Shown piece after piece: positions 25,196 to 33,940 of a stretch of DNA of 64,000 bases. The stretch spans positions 1 through 64,000 of the forward strand of contig CAYNHF010000011.1 of assembly GCA_964397045.1 (NCBI GenBank). Direction: 5' to 3'. Within the stretch, counting starts at the first letter, position 1. Each line of letters begins with the position of its first letter. The DNA comes from CAYNHF01 sp964397045 (GTDB lineage: Bacteria > Actinomycetota > Acidimicrobiia > Spongiisociales > UBA5794). Position numbers and translations under genes: made by a program. The notes below the pieces were generated by a model that saw only the letters and a list, made by a program, of their open reading frames with translations, was not told the DNA's origin and ran no database searches.

Positions 25196-26098
25196 CTAGA
25201 GAGCACCCTCGTTGAGCAAATTCAACGTATAGGACTGGATCGTCCCTTCGCCGGGCACAACGATGCGAGAGAGCCTCTCGATCCAGAACGTTCGGACTTC
25301 GTCGGTGTAGGACGCACCTTTCGTCGTGATCTTCAGTCCCGCATTGCGGCAACTTGCTTCGTACCACAGTGCATCAGCGTGCGGGGGGGCCCAGGTGACT
25401 TCTTCCCAATCCAACAACACAGGGCGATCGAGGCCCGCATCTCGGAGGTTCCAAGGCGTGAAATCGCCGTGCATCGGCTCCCAATGGGAGGCCGCCGGTG
25501 TCGGCCTGGGAATCGTGTGTTGCAGAGCAGAGGCCAGGTCGGAGAGGATTGTGCCGACGGGCACCGGAGCGGCGGGTCGGTGGATACCGGTAGGCAGCGC
25601 GGACATCAGGAGATAGTGCCAGGTCCCCACCGAGCCCGTCGCAATCGGCTCAGGCGCTGCAAAGGCAAGACCCGGAGCATTGTGCAGACCGACGAGGGCA
25701 GCGTGCTCGGTTGTCAGCGCGTCGGCTGGAGCTTGACGCAGCTTCACGAAACCAATGGGTGCTCCGCCGTGCAGGAGGAGGAGTGCAATGCCGGACCGGG
25801 CCATCGGTCTTCGCAGATGAGCCGCGTAGCTGTCGAATTGACCGACCTCCCTCTCCAAAACCGAGCGCAACTCGACGGAGGCTTCCTCGTCGAACGGCAG
25901 CACGAGTTCGCGGCTGCGACCGGGAAGTGCATGAGGGCCGAAGGCGCTGACGGCCCACCACGCGGCGCGCTGTGCCAGAAGCGCACGGTTCCGGCTGGCC
26001 GTGTAGAGGCTGAGGCCGGCGAGTGCGTCGCGGCGCGAGGTCACGGGCACCTCGATGTGTCCGTTGCGAGGTGGCAGCAATTTCGCCTGAACTCTCAC
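25196..26098 (-). CDS. Aminoglycoside-phosphotransferase-fold kinase in the polysaccharide locus
   Basis: A 300-residue protein with the APH/choline-kinase C-lobe: MHGDFTPWNLR supplies the catalytic Asp and the metal-binding Asn, and VLLDWEEVTW the second metal Asp. The N-lobe is poorly conserved. The GTG at 26098 overlaps the stop of the thymidylate-kinase-like gene by 4 nt (GTGA at 26095-26098), so the two kinases are made together. The substrate is unknown; a sugar or lipid alcohol is possible. All catalytic residues look intact, unlike the APH-like protein at 58691-59548. Confidence 0.72.
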   Translation of the reverse strand: MRVQAKLLPPRNGHIEVPVTSRRDALAGLSLYTASRNRALLAQRAAWWAVSAFGPHALPGRSRELVLPFDEEASVELRSVLEREVGQFDSYAAHLRRPMARSGIALLLLHGGAPIGFVKLRQAPADALTTEHAALVGLHNAPGLAFAAPEPIATGSVGTWHYLLMSALPTGIHRPAAPVPVGTILSDLASALQHTIPRPTPAASHWEPMHGDFTPWNLRDAGLDRPVLLDWEEVTWAPPHADALWYEASCRNAGLKITTKGASYTDEVRTFWIERLSRIVVPGEGTIQSYTLNLLNEGAL

Positions 26099-26742
26099 GA
26101 GTCCACCGCGTCGAGGATCCGGGTTGCGGTTGCGGCCGGAGGTCCCTGGGTGTCGAATGACTCGAGGTGTGGCGCCGGTATTGCGGCCCACGCGGCGAGT
26201 TCGGCTTCGATCTGGGGTTCAGAGAGTTCCTGTTTGCGAGCGCGGATCACCGCCACCGGTGCCGTGAGATTCGCCACGAGGTCTGGTGTCGGGAGTGAGG
26301 CGATGGCGAGTCTGGCCACCCATTCTGGTCCGAAGAACTTGAGGGCGTGCGGCTGGACGACGTAGCCGTAGGCCCATCGGTCTGCGACCACCAGTACCCC
26401 GCGTGCGAGCGCAGGTCGCACCTTGAAGAAGTAGCCCAGCCAGAAGCGGATGTAGTTGCGGGCAATGCGGAGCAGGCCCAGTGGCATCGACCCCCGACGT
26501 AGTCCCTTCTCTGGATTCGGAACCGATGTTGCCGGCGGAGCCGAGGGGAGGGGACGTCCGAGCGGAGGGTAGAAGTGGAAGTAGGCGCTGCCGTTGCGAC
26601 TGGCACGACACACCTCGACGGCAACCGTCGTCTTGCCGACGCCATCCGGCCCGACCAGGGCGATGAACCGCCCCCGGAAGCGGGTGCGAGCAGACAAGAG
26701 CGCGAAGGATCTTCCACTGGCCACGAGTGGGACCTTAGCCAA
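26095..26742 (-). CDS. Thymidylate-kinase-like P-loop protein
   Basis: A 215-residue protein. The Walker A motif GPDGVGKTT is at residues 31-39, and VVADRWAYGY resembles the DR-Y motif of thymidylate kinases at mid-length. The rest diverges from housekeeping dTMP kinase, and the position between an O-antigen ligase gene and an APH-like kinase suggests a role in polysaccharide modification or assembly. The start is uncertain: TTG at 26742, or GTG at 26724. It is translationally coupled to the downstream kinase. Proteins of this kind are seen in surface-polysaccharide loci, but their function is not established. Confidence 0.65.
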   Translation of the reverse strand: MAKVPLVASGRSFALLSARTRFRGRFIALVGPDGVGKTTVAVEVCRASRNGSAYFHFYPPLGRPLPSAPPATSVPNPEKGLRRGSMPLGLLRIARNYIRFWLGYFFKVRPALARGVLVVADRWAYGYVVQPHALKFFGPEWVARLAIASLPTPDLVANLTAPVAVIRARKQELSEPQIEAELAAWAAIPAPHLESFDTQGPPAATATRILDAVDS

Positions 26743-26803
26743 TGGCTAACCCGCGAAAGAGCCCAGAAGAGCTCAATCGCTTGGGACTTGGCCACGTCGT
26801 CGG

Positions 26804-28126
26804 TCAGCCGCGCGTCGCGGCCCGACGTCTGGGCGGTCCGGCCCTCGTGCGCCGGACGGCGAAGTCGGAAAGGCCTACCAGACATCCGAAGATCAGGAAG
26901 TCGGAGTTGAGCCAGCCGGCGACACCAAGACTGACAATGGTGTGCAGGACAAGTGGCACGATCAGGATTGGGTTCGCCGGAGGGCGTCGCGCGCTCATCT
27001 CGCGATAGGCCCACGAACCTACCCTCCAGAGCGCATACGCGAGAGGGATAGCGCCAAGAATCCCGACACCCACCAGTGCCTCGATGTATCCGTTGTGGAC
27101 GCCGGGCACGGTCACGTTTCCGATCCGGGCCTGCGCCACGAATCTTCCCCCGACGCCGAACCCGTATCCAGTGAGGGGTTCATCCCAGAAAGCCTGGAGC
27201 GCAGACTGCCACCACTCGACTCTTCCGGTGAGGGTGATGGTCTGTTCCGGCCTGCCCCGGCTGAAGATCTGAGCGACGGTAGTCCAGTTCACCGCGATGA
27301 GCGCCGCCACAGCCGGGCCGATTACGAGAACAAAAGATCGGCGTCGGTAGAACCAGAGGAGCACCAGCAGCGAGGCAGCGAGGATCACGACTCCTTGACG
27401 CCCCGAAGCCAGGATCACGGCGGCGGCACCGATCAGTGACAGCGCCAGCCAGCCGCCGCGGACCTTCCGACTAGATGCTGGCCCGAGGAGATGAGCCACC
27501 GCGTAGGCAGCCAACAAGCCACCCGTCGCCGCGAGGCCGTTGGAGGACGAGAATGGGGCGACCATCTGTGTAGGCAGGAAGAATCCAGGGCGTCCTCCCG
27601 CGAGTTGGTAGACGCTCGGCATCAGGAAGAACCCGACCGCTGCAGTCGCAACCAGGGATCCTTCCAGGAGGATGATGAAGCGGACTCCACGGTCGAGTGA
27701 GCGGCGCGGCTGAGCGTCCATTGCCATGACCCAAACGGCCGTCAGGCCGGCAGCGAGCTGGAAGACCTTGCCGGCTGAAGCTACGAAGACGACGGCATAC
27801 AGCACGGATGCTGCCCCCACCCCGACGTAGAGCGTCAGCGCAAGCATTCCCTTGTACGGCCGACGGCTCAGCTGGCCCCGTCCCTGGTAGAGCATCGGTA
27901 GTCCCATGAGAAGCGCCGCGCCCGACAGAGCAGCCCTGATCATGGCATCGGAGCCGACGGGATCCGCCAGAATCTCAGCGGTACTTCGAGCAGCAACCGA
28001 TCGTGTACTCAGCAGCAGGAGAATGATCATCAGGTCGATTCTGGAGAGTCGTGATATCCATCCCGCCCGGCGCGCGAACGGGACCACGATCGCCCAGATG
28101 AGCGCAGTCCACATGAGGCTGCTCAT
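26804..28126 (-). CDS. O-antigen ligase/polymerase-like membrane protein (Wzy/WaaL family)
   Basis: A 440-residue integral membrane protein with about 11 to 12 hydrophobic spans. The conserved ligase region is visible as LTGRVEWWQSALQAFWDEPLTGYGFG, followed by VPGVHNGYIEALVGVG with the conserved His in a large extracytoplasmic loop. This is the Wzy_C/WaaL pattern for enzymes that polymerise or ligate lipid-linked glycans at the outer face. The ATG at 28126 has a G-run a few bases upstream. It heads the minus-strand operon that continues with two kinase-like genes. Confidence 0.85.
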   Translation of the reverse strand: MSSLMWTALIWAIVVPFARRAGWISRLSRIDLMIILLLLSTRSVAARSTAEILADPVGSDAMIRAALSGAALLMGLPMLYQGRGQLSRRPYKGMLALTLYVGVGAASVLYAVVFVASAGKVFQLAAGLTAVWVMAMDAQPRRSLDRGVRFIILLEGSLVATAAVGFFLMPSVYQLAGGRPGFFLPTQMVAPFSSSNGLAATGGLLAAYAVAHLLGPASSRKVRGGWLALSLIGAAAVILASGRQGVVILAASLLVLLWFYRRRSFVLVIGPAVAALIAVNWTTVAQIFSRGRPEQTITLTGRVEWWQSALQAFWDEPLTGYGFGVGGRFVAQARIGNVTVPGVHNGYIEALVGVGILGAIPLAYALWRVGSWAYREMSARRPPANPILIVPLVLHTIVSLGVAGWLNSDFLIFGCLVGLSDFAVRRTRAGPPRRRAATRG

Positions 28127-28165
28127 GGATACCCCCGAATAGACGCTCCGACTCTCGCTCCCACC

Positions 28166-28180
28166 ACTACTTAGAGTAGT
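28166..28180. promoter_or_regulatory. Perfect palindrome between divergent polysaccharide genes
   Basis: ACTACT-TAG-AGTAGT is a perfect 6-bp inverted repeat with a 3-bp centre. It lies 40 bp from the start of the O-antigen-ligase-like gene (minus strand) and 121 bp before the sulfotransferase start at 28301 (plus strand). The position suits an operator controlling either gene. No matching copy with the same spacing was found elsewhere in the window by eye. Confidence 0.4.
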
Positions 28181-28300
28181 CTGCTGTCGATCAGGTGGCG
28201 CGCGGTTCGGGGTCGCTCCGGTAGGGAAACGTCCGGACCACGGTCGACGGCGTCGGTCCGTGCAACGCGCGTCGCGACAGGGTGGGTTGAAGGACACGTG

Positions 28301-29161
28301 ATGGGTGCTGTCGAACGTAGGTCGCTGGCTGGGGTTCAGCCACTGTTTGTCTGTCTTGGTGTTCCCAAGGCTGCAACGACCTGGATCCACCGCCAGCTCG
28401 AGGCGCACCCCGAGGTTGCGTCCACGTTGTCGAAGGAGATCAACTACTGGAGCACCAACTACGACCGGGGGCCAACCTGGTACCTGGAACACTTCCCAAG
28501 TGATCGCGACTATCGGGTACACGCTGAGGTATCCGTTGGGTACCTCAGGGAGCCGGTGATCGAGCGGTTGGCAACCGATGTGCCCTCCGCCTCATTCATG
28601 GTCTCTCTCCGAAACCCATACGAGCGGTCCTGGTCGAGTTACTGGCAATCGATCCGCTCCGGGGCGTTTCGGGGCGACCTCGAGGAGGCGGTAGAAACGC
28701 TACCCAAGATCATCGACGACAGTCTCTACTCACCGGGCCTGGCTGCGTTTCTAGGCCACTTCACGCTCCAGCAGCTCCATGTCGCTCTCTACGACGACCT
28801 GGCGGTTGATCCACGCCGGTTCATCAGCGAGGTTTACGCCTTTGCGGGCGTGGACGATGCGTTCGTACCGCCTGATCTCGAGCAGCGAGTCAACGAGGGA
28901 CGCCAGCACAGCATGGTCGATGAGGCGCTGGCGCGGACGCAAACGCTTGTCAAGAAGATGGGCCTCACCCGGGGGCATCTCGTGAAGCTGGGCGTTTGGT
29001 CGGCGGTGGAGCGAACCTACGCCCAGCTTGCGAAGAGCCGTCCGCTTCCTGAACTGAGCGGGGACGAATGGGATCTGCTCGACCACCACCTCCGTCCCGA
29101 GGTGCGTCGCGTCGAGGGCCTTCTGGGTCGCGATCTGAGTGTCTGGTTGGTGCGACCATGA
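28301..29161 (+). CDS. Sulfotransferase (PAPS-dependent)
   Basis: A 286-residue cytosolic sulfotransferase. The 5'-phosphosulfate loop is VCLGVPKAATTWIHRQL (residues about 17-33), and SLRNPYERSWSSYWQS holds the 3'-phosphate-binding Arg and Ser. The spacing is typical of bacterial and heparan-type carbohydrate sulfotransferases. The ATG at 28301 follows GAAGGA; a GTG directly before it is an alternative. A second sulfotransferase starts 40 nt downstream on the same strand. The probable acceptor is the polysaccharide repeat unit or a lipid-linked precursor. Confidence 0.85.
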   Translation: MGAVERRSLAGVQPLFVCLGVPKAATTWIHRQLEAHPEVASTLSKEINYWSTNYDRGPTWYLEHFPSDRDYRVHAEVSVGYLREPVIERLATDVPSASFMVSLRNPYERSWSSYWQSIRSGAFRGDLEEAVETLPKIIDDSLYSPGLAAFLGHFTLQQLHVALYDDLAVDPRRFISEVYAFAGVDDAFVPPDLEQRVNEGRQHSMVDEALARTQTLVKKMGLTRGHLVKLGVWSAVERTYAQLAKSRPLPELSGDEWDLLDHHLRPEVRRVEGLLGRDLSVWLVRP

Positions 29162-29201
29162 GAGGGATCGCGGGTCGCAGTCCTTGCCGAGAGGACACCA
29201 G

Positions 29202-30026
29202 ATGATCGGCCGGCCCGACCCGGCCCCCGACTTCCTGGTCCTGGGTGGGCAGCGGTGTGGGAGCACCTGGACGCAGGAGTGCCTGATGGCACATCCAGAC
29301 ATCTTTGTGCCGCGAAGGCGCCGAGGCATTCAATTCGACACCGAGCAGCTTGCTCCCTATGGCGGGCAACCCGTGGCCGGCATCGTCAACTCGACACTGT
29401 TGACCGAGCCGGCCGCTGCCGAAGCGATCGCGGCAATTGGGCGTGAGATTCGGTTGGTGGCGATCCTGCGTAACCCCATCGACCGCGCCCACAGCTGGTA
29501 CCTGAAACGAAGGCGAGACGGCGACGAGATCTATGCACAAGAGATCAGCTTCGAGGCCGCGCTCGACCTGGATCCCATGCTCGTCGAGGGCGGGCTCTAC
29601 CACGAGGGTCTGAGCCGATACTTCGAGCACTTCGCGACGGATCAGGTGCTGGTGCTCGATTACGACCGACTGGCGCGCGACCCGGCCACATTCATCCGAG
29701 AGATCTATGCATTCGTTGGGGTGGAACCGGTATTTGAACCTCCACAGCTGGCCGGTCGATCCAACTACTCAGCACAGGTGCGCAGTGGTGCCATTCACCA
29801 GGCAATGAGAAAAGGAAAGCGGGTGCTCTGGAGGGTCAGCGGAGAGAACGGGCCACTCATGTCGAGGATCGAGTCCTCGGCCCTGGTCGGACGTCTGCGA
29901 CGGCTCAATGAGCGGAGTACCGCGACGATGTCGGTGGAAACCCGGGATCGTCTTACCGGCGTGTTCGCCGCTCCGAATGCAGCTCTTGCCGACCTTCTCG
30001 GATGGGACCTCCGCCACTGGGAATGA
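29202..30026 (+). CDS. Sulfotransferase (PAPS-dependent)
   Basis: A 274-residue protein with LVLGGQRCGSTWTQECL as the phosphosulfate loop (residues 13-29) and ILRNPIDRAHSWYLK as the 3'-phosphate site. YDRLARDPATFIREIYAFVG is the usual C-terminal block of the family. GAGAGGA is 7 nt before the ATG at 29202. It forms a two-gene unit with the sulfotransferase ending at 29161. The two differ enough in sequence to suggest different acceptor positions rather than a recent duplication. Confidence 0.85.
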   Translation: MIGRPDPAPDFLVLGGQRCGSTWTQECLMAHPDIFVPRRRRGIQFDTEQLAPYGGQPVAGIVNSTLLTEPAAAEAIAAIGREIRLVAILRNPIDRAHSWYLKRRRDGDEIYAQEISFEAALDLDPMLVEGGLYHEGLSRYFEHFATDQVLVLDYDRLARDPATFIREIYAFVGVEPVFEPPQLAGRSNYSAQVRSGAIHQAMRKGKRVLWRVSGENGPLMSRIESSALVGRLRRLNERSTATMSVETRDRLTGVFAAPNAALADLLGWDLRHWE

Positions 30027-30054
30027 ACGCACGTCACCTCGGTGTAGCGTGAGA

Positions 30055-31359
30055 TCAGTTGCCGGCTGCGCCGAGCAGTTCGACGTAGAGCGTGTCGATC
30101 TCGTCTCCGATTCGTACCCAATCATGGACCGCATAGGCATAGCGGCGGGCTTCCAGACCCCTTTCGCGGAGGTCGGCCCTGTCGCCCGCCGCCGCGGTGA
30201 TAGCAGTCGCGATGTCGGAGACGACCTGTTCACGACTATGCATCGGGATCTTGAGACCACCGTCCTCCGGTACCAGTTCGGCGGTCGCGCCGTGATCGAG
30301 GCACAACACAGGAAGCCCGATCGCCATCGCTTCGAGAATCGCCACCGGGGGGCCGTCGCGAAGCGTTGGTAGGGCATAGAGGTGGCACCCGATCAGTAGG
30401 TCGAGAACGTCGGAGCGTGTGGGCAGGCGCCCTAGAAAATCCACCGAATCGGCGACACCGAGGCGACGAACGAGTGCCTCCATGTGAGGGAGATAGGGTC
30501 CTGTGCCGGTGACTAGAAGACGGGCCTTGGTCCCTGCCTCACATGATTCTGCCAAGCCCTCGATGAGGAGATCGAACCCCTTCCAGTGAACCAGGCGACC
30601 GCCGGTGACAATCCGCAGCTCGGCGGCATCGATGGGCGCTTCGGCAACAATGTCATCGTCTTGGTGTTCGAGGCCGATGTGGGTGACCGCGCGGGCGCGG
30701 GCGAGTTCGGTATTCCTGAGGCCGGCAAGCGACTCAGTCGTGTACGCCAGGATCATCGCCGCCCGCTTTCCGGTGAGCCTTCGGAGCGGATCCAGCGATC
30801 GGGTGGTCATGATGGTCCACCTCCGGATCGCCTCGTGTCTTCGGGCGTAGTCCGGCAAGTGCGGTTCGATCTCCTTGGGCCAGATGTGGGTCGAGCCGCC
30901 GATGGGGCCCCAGATGAACGGGATCCTGAGGGCGGCCAGGCCGGCCGGGGCCCAGTCGTTGACAAATGTGACATGGTGTGCCAAATCGAACTGCTCGCTC
31001 CGGTGCAGCTTCCTGGCGTGAGCAGCCAGCGAGATCTGCCACAAGTAGTAATAGAGCGCCAGACCGTGATACCCGAATCGTTTCTTCATCCAGAGGAAGG
31101 GTCGGGGAAGATCGAGGTAGTGGAAGTGGAGGCCGCGAACAGGCTGGCGTCGGATCTCGGCCTCGATGTCCCGCCGGTTATTCACACGGGTCAACACGTG
31201 AACCTCGTGACCATGTTGCGCGGCCTGTACCGCCCAGTTCCAGCCAACACCCGGTTCTGACCCGCGGTGTGGCTCACACGCGTAGGCCCCCATTACAACC
31301 TTGATTGCACCCTCCTGACCACCGAGTCCAAGGTTACTAGCCGTGACCCCGGCGTGCAT
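30055..31359 (-). CDS. Family 4 glycosyltransferase
   Basis: A GT-B glycosyltransferase of up to 434 residues. The N-terminal acceptor domain contains GAYACEPHRGSEPGVGWNWA, and the donor domain has GGRLVHWKGFDLLIEGLA, FLGRLPTRSDVLDLL and ALPTLRDGPPVAILEAMA with the E-x7-E-like arrangement. It is convergent with the sulfotransferase pair. The ATG at 31359 lies 23 nt inside the preceding gene, yet a much better ribosome site (CAGGAGG) precedes an ATC codon at 31303-31305, where family members normally begin; the true start is therefore uncertain. Confidence 0.85.
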   Translation of the reverse strand: MHAGVTASNLGLGGQEGAIKVVMGAYACEPHRGSEPGVGWNWAVQAAQHGHEVHVLTRVNNRRDIEAEIRRQPVRGLHFHYLDLPRPFLWMKKRFGYHGLALYYYLWQISLAAHARKLHRSEQFDLAHHVTFVNDWAPAGLAALRIPFIWGPIGGSTHIWPKEIEPHLPDYARRHEAIRRWTIMTTRSLDPLRRLTGKRAAMILAYTTESLAGLRNTELARARAVTHIGLEHQDDDIVAEAPIDAAELRIVTGGRLVHWKGFDLLIEGLAESCEAGTKARLLVTGTGPYLPHMEALVRRLGVADSVDFLGRLPTRSDVLDLLIGCHLYALPTLRDGPPVAILEAMAIGLPVLCLDHGATAELVPEDGGLKIPMHSREQVVSDIATAITAAAGDRADLRERGLEARRYAYAVHDWVRIGDEIDTLYVELLGAAGN

Positions 31360-32407
31360 CGTCCCAATCGACCGGGATGCGACGTCTCACCCTTTGCTGC
31401 ATGGAGGCAACCACCCGCTCGCCGGCACCGTCGACGCCCTCAGACGTGTGGAGTTCCAGGTCAGCCTGTGGCCGGCCCACGGAGGGGCCCCAGCTGACAA
31501 TCAGGCCTGCCCGCCAGCGAATCGAGCCGACCCGGCGAGGCCACGTCCAAGCGCTCAGACCGTGCGGTCTGGGTCCTGTGCCGCTCCGTGGCAAGTAAGC
31601 GCCGAATCGATCGGCGAGGGCAATAGCAAGGTCACGATCGCCGGGTCCGGAAACGTTTGCCCAGAGTCCCACCGGCCGACGGATTCGATCCAGCCAGCGG
31701 GCAGCCTCACCCCTACGGCGGAACACGACCCATTGTCGGGACTGCTCGGCGCGAGGGAGACCGCGCAGCAAATCGGCGACCCTGGAGGCGATATCGGGCC
31801 TGAAGATGGTCCTTGCTGCTGCTTCGAGCTTGGACGTGTCAGGTGAAGGTGGGTTGTCAAGAAGCTGACGAAGGGAGGAAATGTCGCCTTTTCGATCCCG
31901 TTTGCGAACGAGATAGAGATACTCGTGGGTCGGGTCGAGCTTCGCCCAACGGTGGCCGGGAATGCGTGAGTCGAGCAGCACGGCAGATCGGACACCATCC
32001 TGGCCATCACCTGCGGGATCGTGCAGGAAATCGAGCTGCACACCGTCGCTGCCCTCCGAGGAAGCGAGCATCACGGTACCGGTTCCTCCCACGTCGTAGG
32101 GCCACCAGATGATCGGGCTCAGACCAACGCTCGCGAATTCGTTCGCCGCCGCAGCGATCGCGTAGATCGGCGGGTCACCAACCACGATGTCAACGTCGGA
32201 TCGTGCGCGGCCGTTGGCGACCTCGTCCTCTCGGTGCAGGACGGCAAACTCGATGCCTGCGTGAGATAACGCGTCCACCGCTGCGATAGCCAATGCAGGA
32301 TTCGTTGTTGCCGTAGGCCCCGCCCCTTCGATCGTGGGGAGGTTAGTGGAACCCCCGACGACGGCTCCGGCAGACCTGAGCCGGACCGACGCGAGTTGTG
32401 GCTGCAA
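31337..32407 (-). CDS. Nucleotidyltransferase-like protein fused to degenerate kinase domain
   Basis: About 356 residues from a TTG at 32407, the first usable in-frame start after the flippase stop. Around residue 45-75 the text ALSHAGIEFAVLH then RSDVDIVVGD resembles the substrate-binding part of MNT-type nucleotidyltransferases. The last third (GLWANVSGPGDRDLAIALADRF) aligns with the thymidylate-kinase P-loop region but has lost the GK[ST] residues. The protein sits between a flippase and a GT4 gene. Its family is seen in polysaccharide loci, and the function is unknown; the collapsed P-loop suggests a non-catalytic C-terminal domain. Confidence 0.55.
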   Translation of the reverse strand: MQPQLASVRLRSAGAVVGGSTNLPTIEGAGPTATTNPALAIAAVDALSHAGIEFAVLHREDEVANGRARSDVDIVVGDPPIYAIAAAANEFASVGLSPIIWWPYDVGGTGTVMLASSEGSDGVQLDFLHDPAGDGQDGVRSAVLLDSRIPGHRWAKLDPTHEYLYLVRKRDRKGDISSLRQLLDNPPSPDTSKLEAAARTIFRPDIASRVADLLRGLPRAEQSRQWVVFRRRGEAARWLDRIRRPVGLWANVSGPGDRDLAIALADRFGAYLPRSGTGPRPHGLSAWTWPRRVGSIRWRAGLIVSWGPSVGRPQADLELHTSEGVDGAGERVVASMQQRVRRRIPVDWDDARRGHG

Positions 32408-32417
32408 TGAGTCAGCT

Positions 32418-33707
32418 TCACAGCTCGGGAGTCGGCGATTCTTGCTCCGCGCCTTCTCGGTCGTCTGCGGGTTCGAGTGGGTGATCGTAGATCTTCCCAA
32501 CCTCGCGCTTGAGATAGGAGACTCTGACGATGCCCGCCGCCCCGAGAGACAGCGCGAGGGCGAACGCCTGGGTGACGCCTGCCGTGGCCGCCACCGCCAG
32601 CCTGGTGAGGTTCGCACGTACTTCAGCGTTGACGATCTTGCGCTCCCGGCCGACGGCGCCGAGCTGGGCTTGCTCCGGTTTCACGGCGGCGTTGATGGCG
32701 TTGGCCACGATGGTCACGGCGGCGAGGCCGGTGACGACGTAGGCATTCGGAACGAGCATCTCGAGCAAGTTCCATGGCCACGCAAACCCGGCAAAGGCCA
32801 GCATGCCAAGGGCCGCGAAAAGGATGGCGGTGTCGAAGTAGCGGCTGAGGGAGCGCGCCCTGCCCCGGAGGTGCCGCTGAGCCGCCTCCATGACTCTGGG
32901 GTTCACAACCGCGGCCAGGCCGAGCGAGAACACCAGGACCGGTTGCGACACGATTCTGGCAGCCTCGGCTTGCCCGAGCGCCACCTCGCCGGCCAGGGTC
33001 GCGATCAGAACGGCAACGAGCACAGCAGCGCCGGTCGGGATGATGGCGGACATGAGGAACCATTTGCCGGACTGCACGAGATGACCCAACGCGTAGTCGC
33101 CCACCAATGGCATGCCTCTGTGTAGGCCGGCAATTGCTAGACCCGTTGCCAGCGAACAAGCGTTGGCGATGGCGAGCGAACCGAACGGGATCCAGGCAGG
33201 GTTCACATCTGCCGCGAGCATGATGCCCGCAGTCGAGAAAACCACCACAGCCTGGACAGACGAGACGGCCGCGGCTCGCCATGACACACCAGCAAGATGG
33301 AAGACCCTGCGCACCTGGTCCTGGAGGGGAGAAAGGAACGCTGCCGCAGGTGTTGTGATGGACAGCGCCACCAGGGCCTCGGAGCCGAGGTTCCCGCCGA
33401 CGATCAGTGCAGCGAGCACACTGAGTCCCGCTGCTCCCGCGGCGATCGGAGCACCGCGGGGAAGCGAGCGGCTCAAGACCTGGATTCGATCGATTCGGGA
33501 GTTGCTCAAAGCTTCGATTCGCGACGGCCGAAACACCAGCTGCTCGGAGATCACCACCACGAGTGCGAAGAAGCGGAAGTACACCGCATAGGCTCCGAGT
33601 GCCGCCAGGGGGAGATAACGGGCCGCGATCAGGCCCGCCCCGAAGGTCGCCAGCGACGCGAGTCCGACATCAACCAAGCCGGCGGGGATTGCCTTTCGCC
33701 AGCTCAC
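32418..33707 (-). CDS. Polysaccharide flippase, Wzx-like (MOP superfamily)
   Basis: A 429-residue protein with about 12 hydrophobic spans. The first reads SLATFGAGLIAARYLPLAALGAYAVY, as in the start of Wzx/MATE-type polysaccharide exporters, and spans 7-12 have the internal similarity expected of the MOP fold. It would move the undecaprenyl-linked repeat unit to the outer face. The GTG at 33707 has GGGAG 8 nt upstream. The acidic C-terminal tail ends 11 nt before the nucleotidyltransferase-like gene, and the three genes 33707 to 30055 read as an operon. Confidence 0.82.
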   Translation of the reverse strand: MSWRKAIPAGLVDVGLASLATFGAGLIAARYLPLAALGAYAVYFRFFALVVVISEQLVFRPSRIEALSNSRIDRIQVLSRSLPRGAPIAAGAAGLSVLAALIVGGNLGSEALVALSITTPAAAFLSPLQDQVRRVFHLAGVSWRAAAVSSVQAVVVFSTAGIMLAADVNPAWIPFGSLAIANACSLATGLAIAGLHRGMPLVGDYALGHLVQSGKWFLMSAIIPTGAAVLVAVLIATLAGEVALGQAEAARIVSQPVLVFSLGLAAVVNPRVMEAAQRHLRGRARSLSRYFDTAILFAALGMLAFAGFAWPWNLLEMLVPNAYVVTGLAAVTIVANAINAAVKPEQAQLGAVGRERKIVNAEVRANLTRLAVAATAGVTQAFALALSLGAAGIVRVSYLKREVGKIYDHPLEPADDREGAEQESPTPEL

Positions 33708-33878
33708 GAATCAGGCTCCCAAAGGGAAGGTACGGGTGGCGACGGAGAGTGGTTGCACGACATCGGGGGTCAATGTTAGGGGTGCGGCGAATGGCGCAGA
33801 CTGGATTGAGGAGTCCTTGGCACGACTGGGCTTGTGTCCCCTGCGGCGCTCGGACCGACCGTGTAGCATGGCACTGCT

Positions 33879-33909
33879 TGGGGTGATTTCACAGGCGGAA
33901 GGCACCCCA
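33879..33909 (+). promoter_or_regulatory. Hairpin in the leader of the sulfotransferase at 33941
   Basis: TGGGGTG (33879-33885) pairs perfectly with CACCCCA (33903-33909) across a 17-nt loop, ending 31 nt before the ATG. A -10-like TAGCAT at 33863-33868 precedes it. No poly-T follows, so it is not a simple terminator. Confidence 0.3.
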
Positions 33910-33940
33910 GAATCAACGGAATGATTTGGTGGGGGACGCA

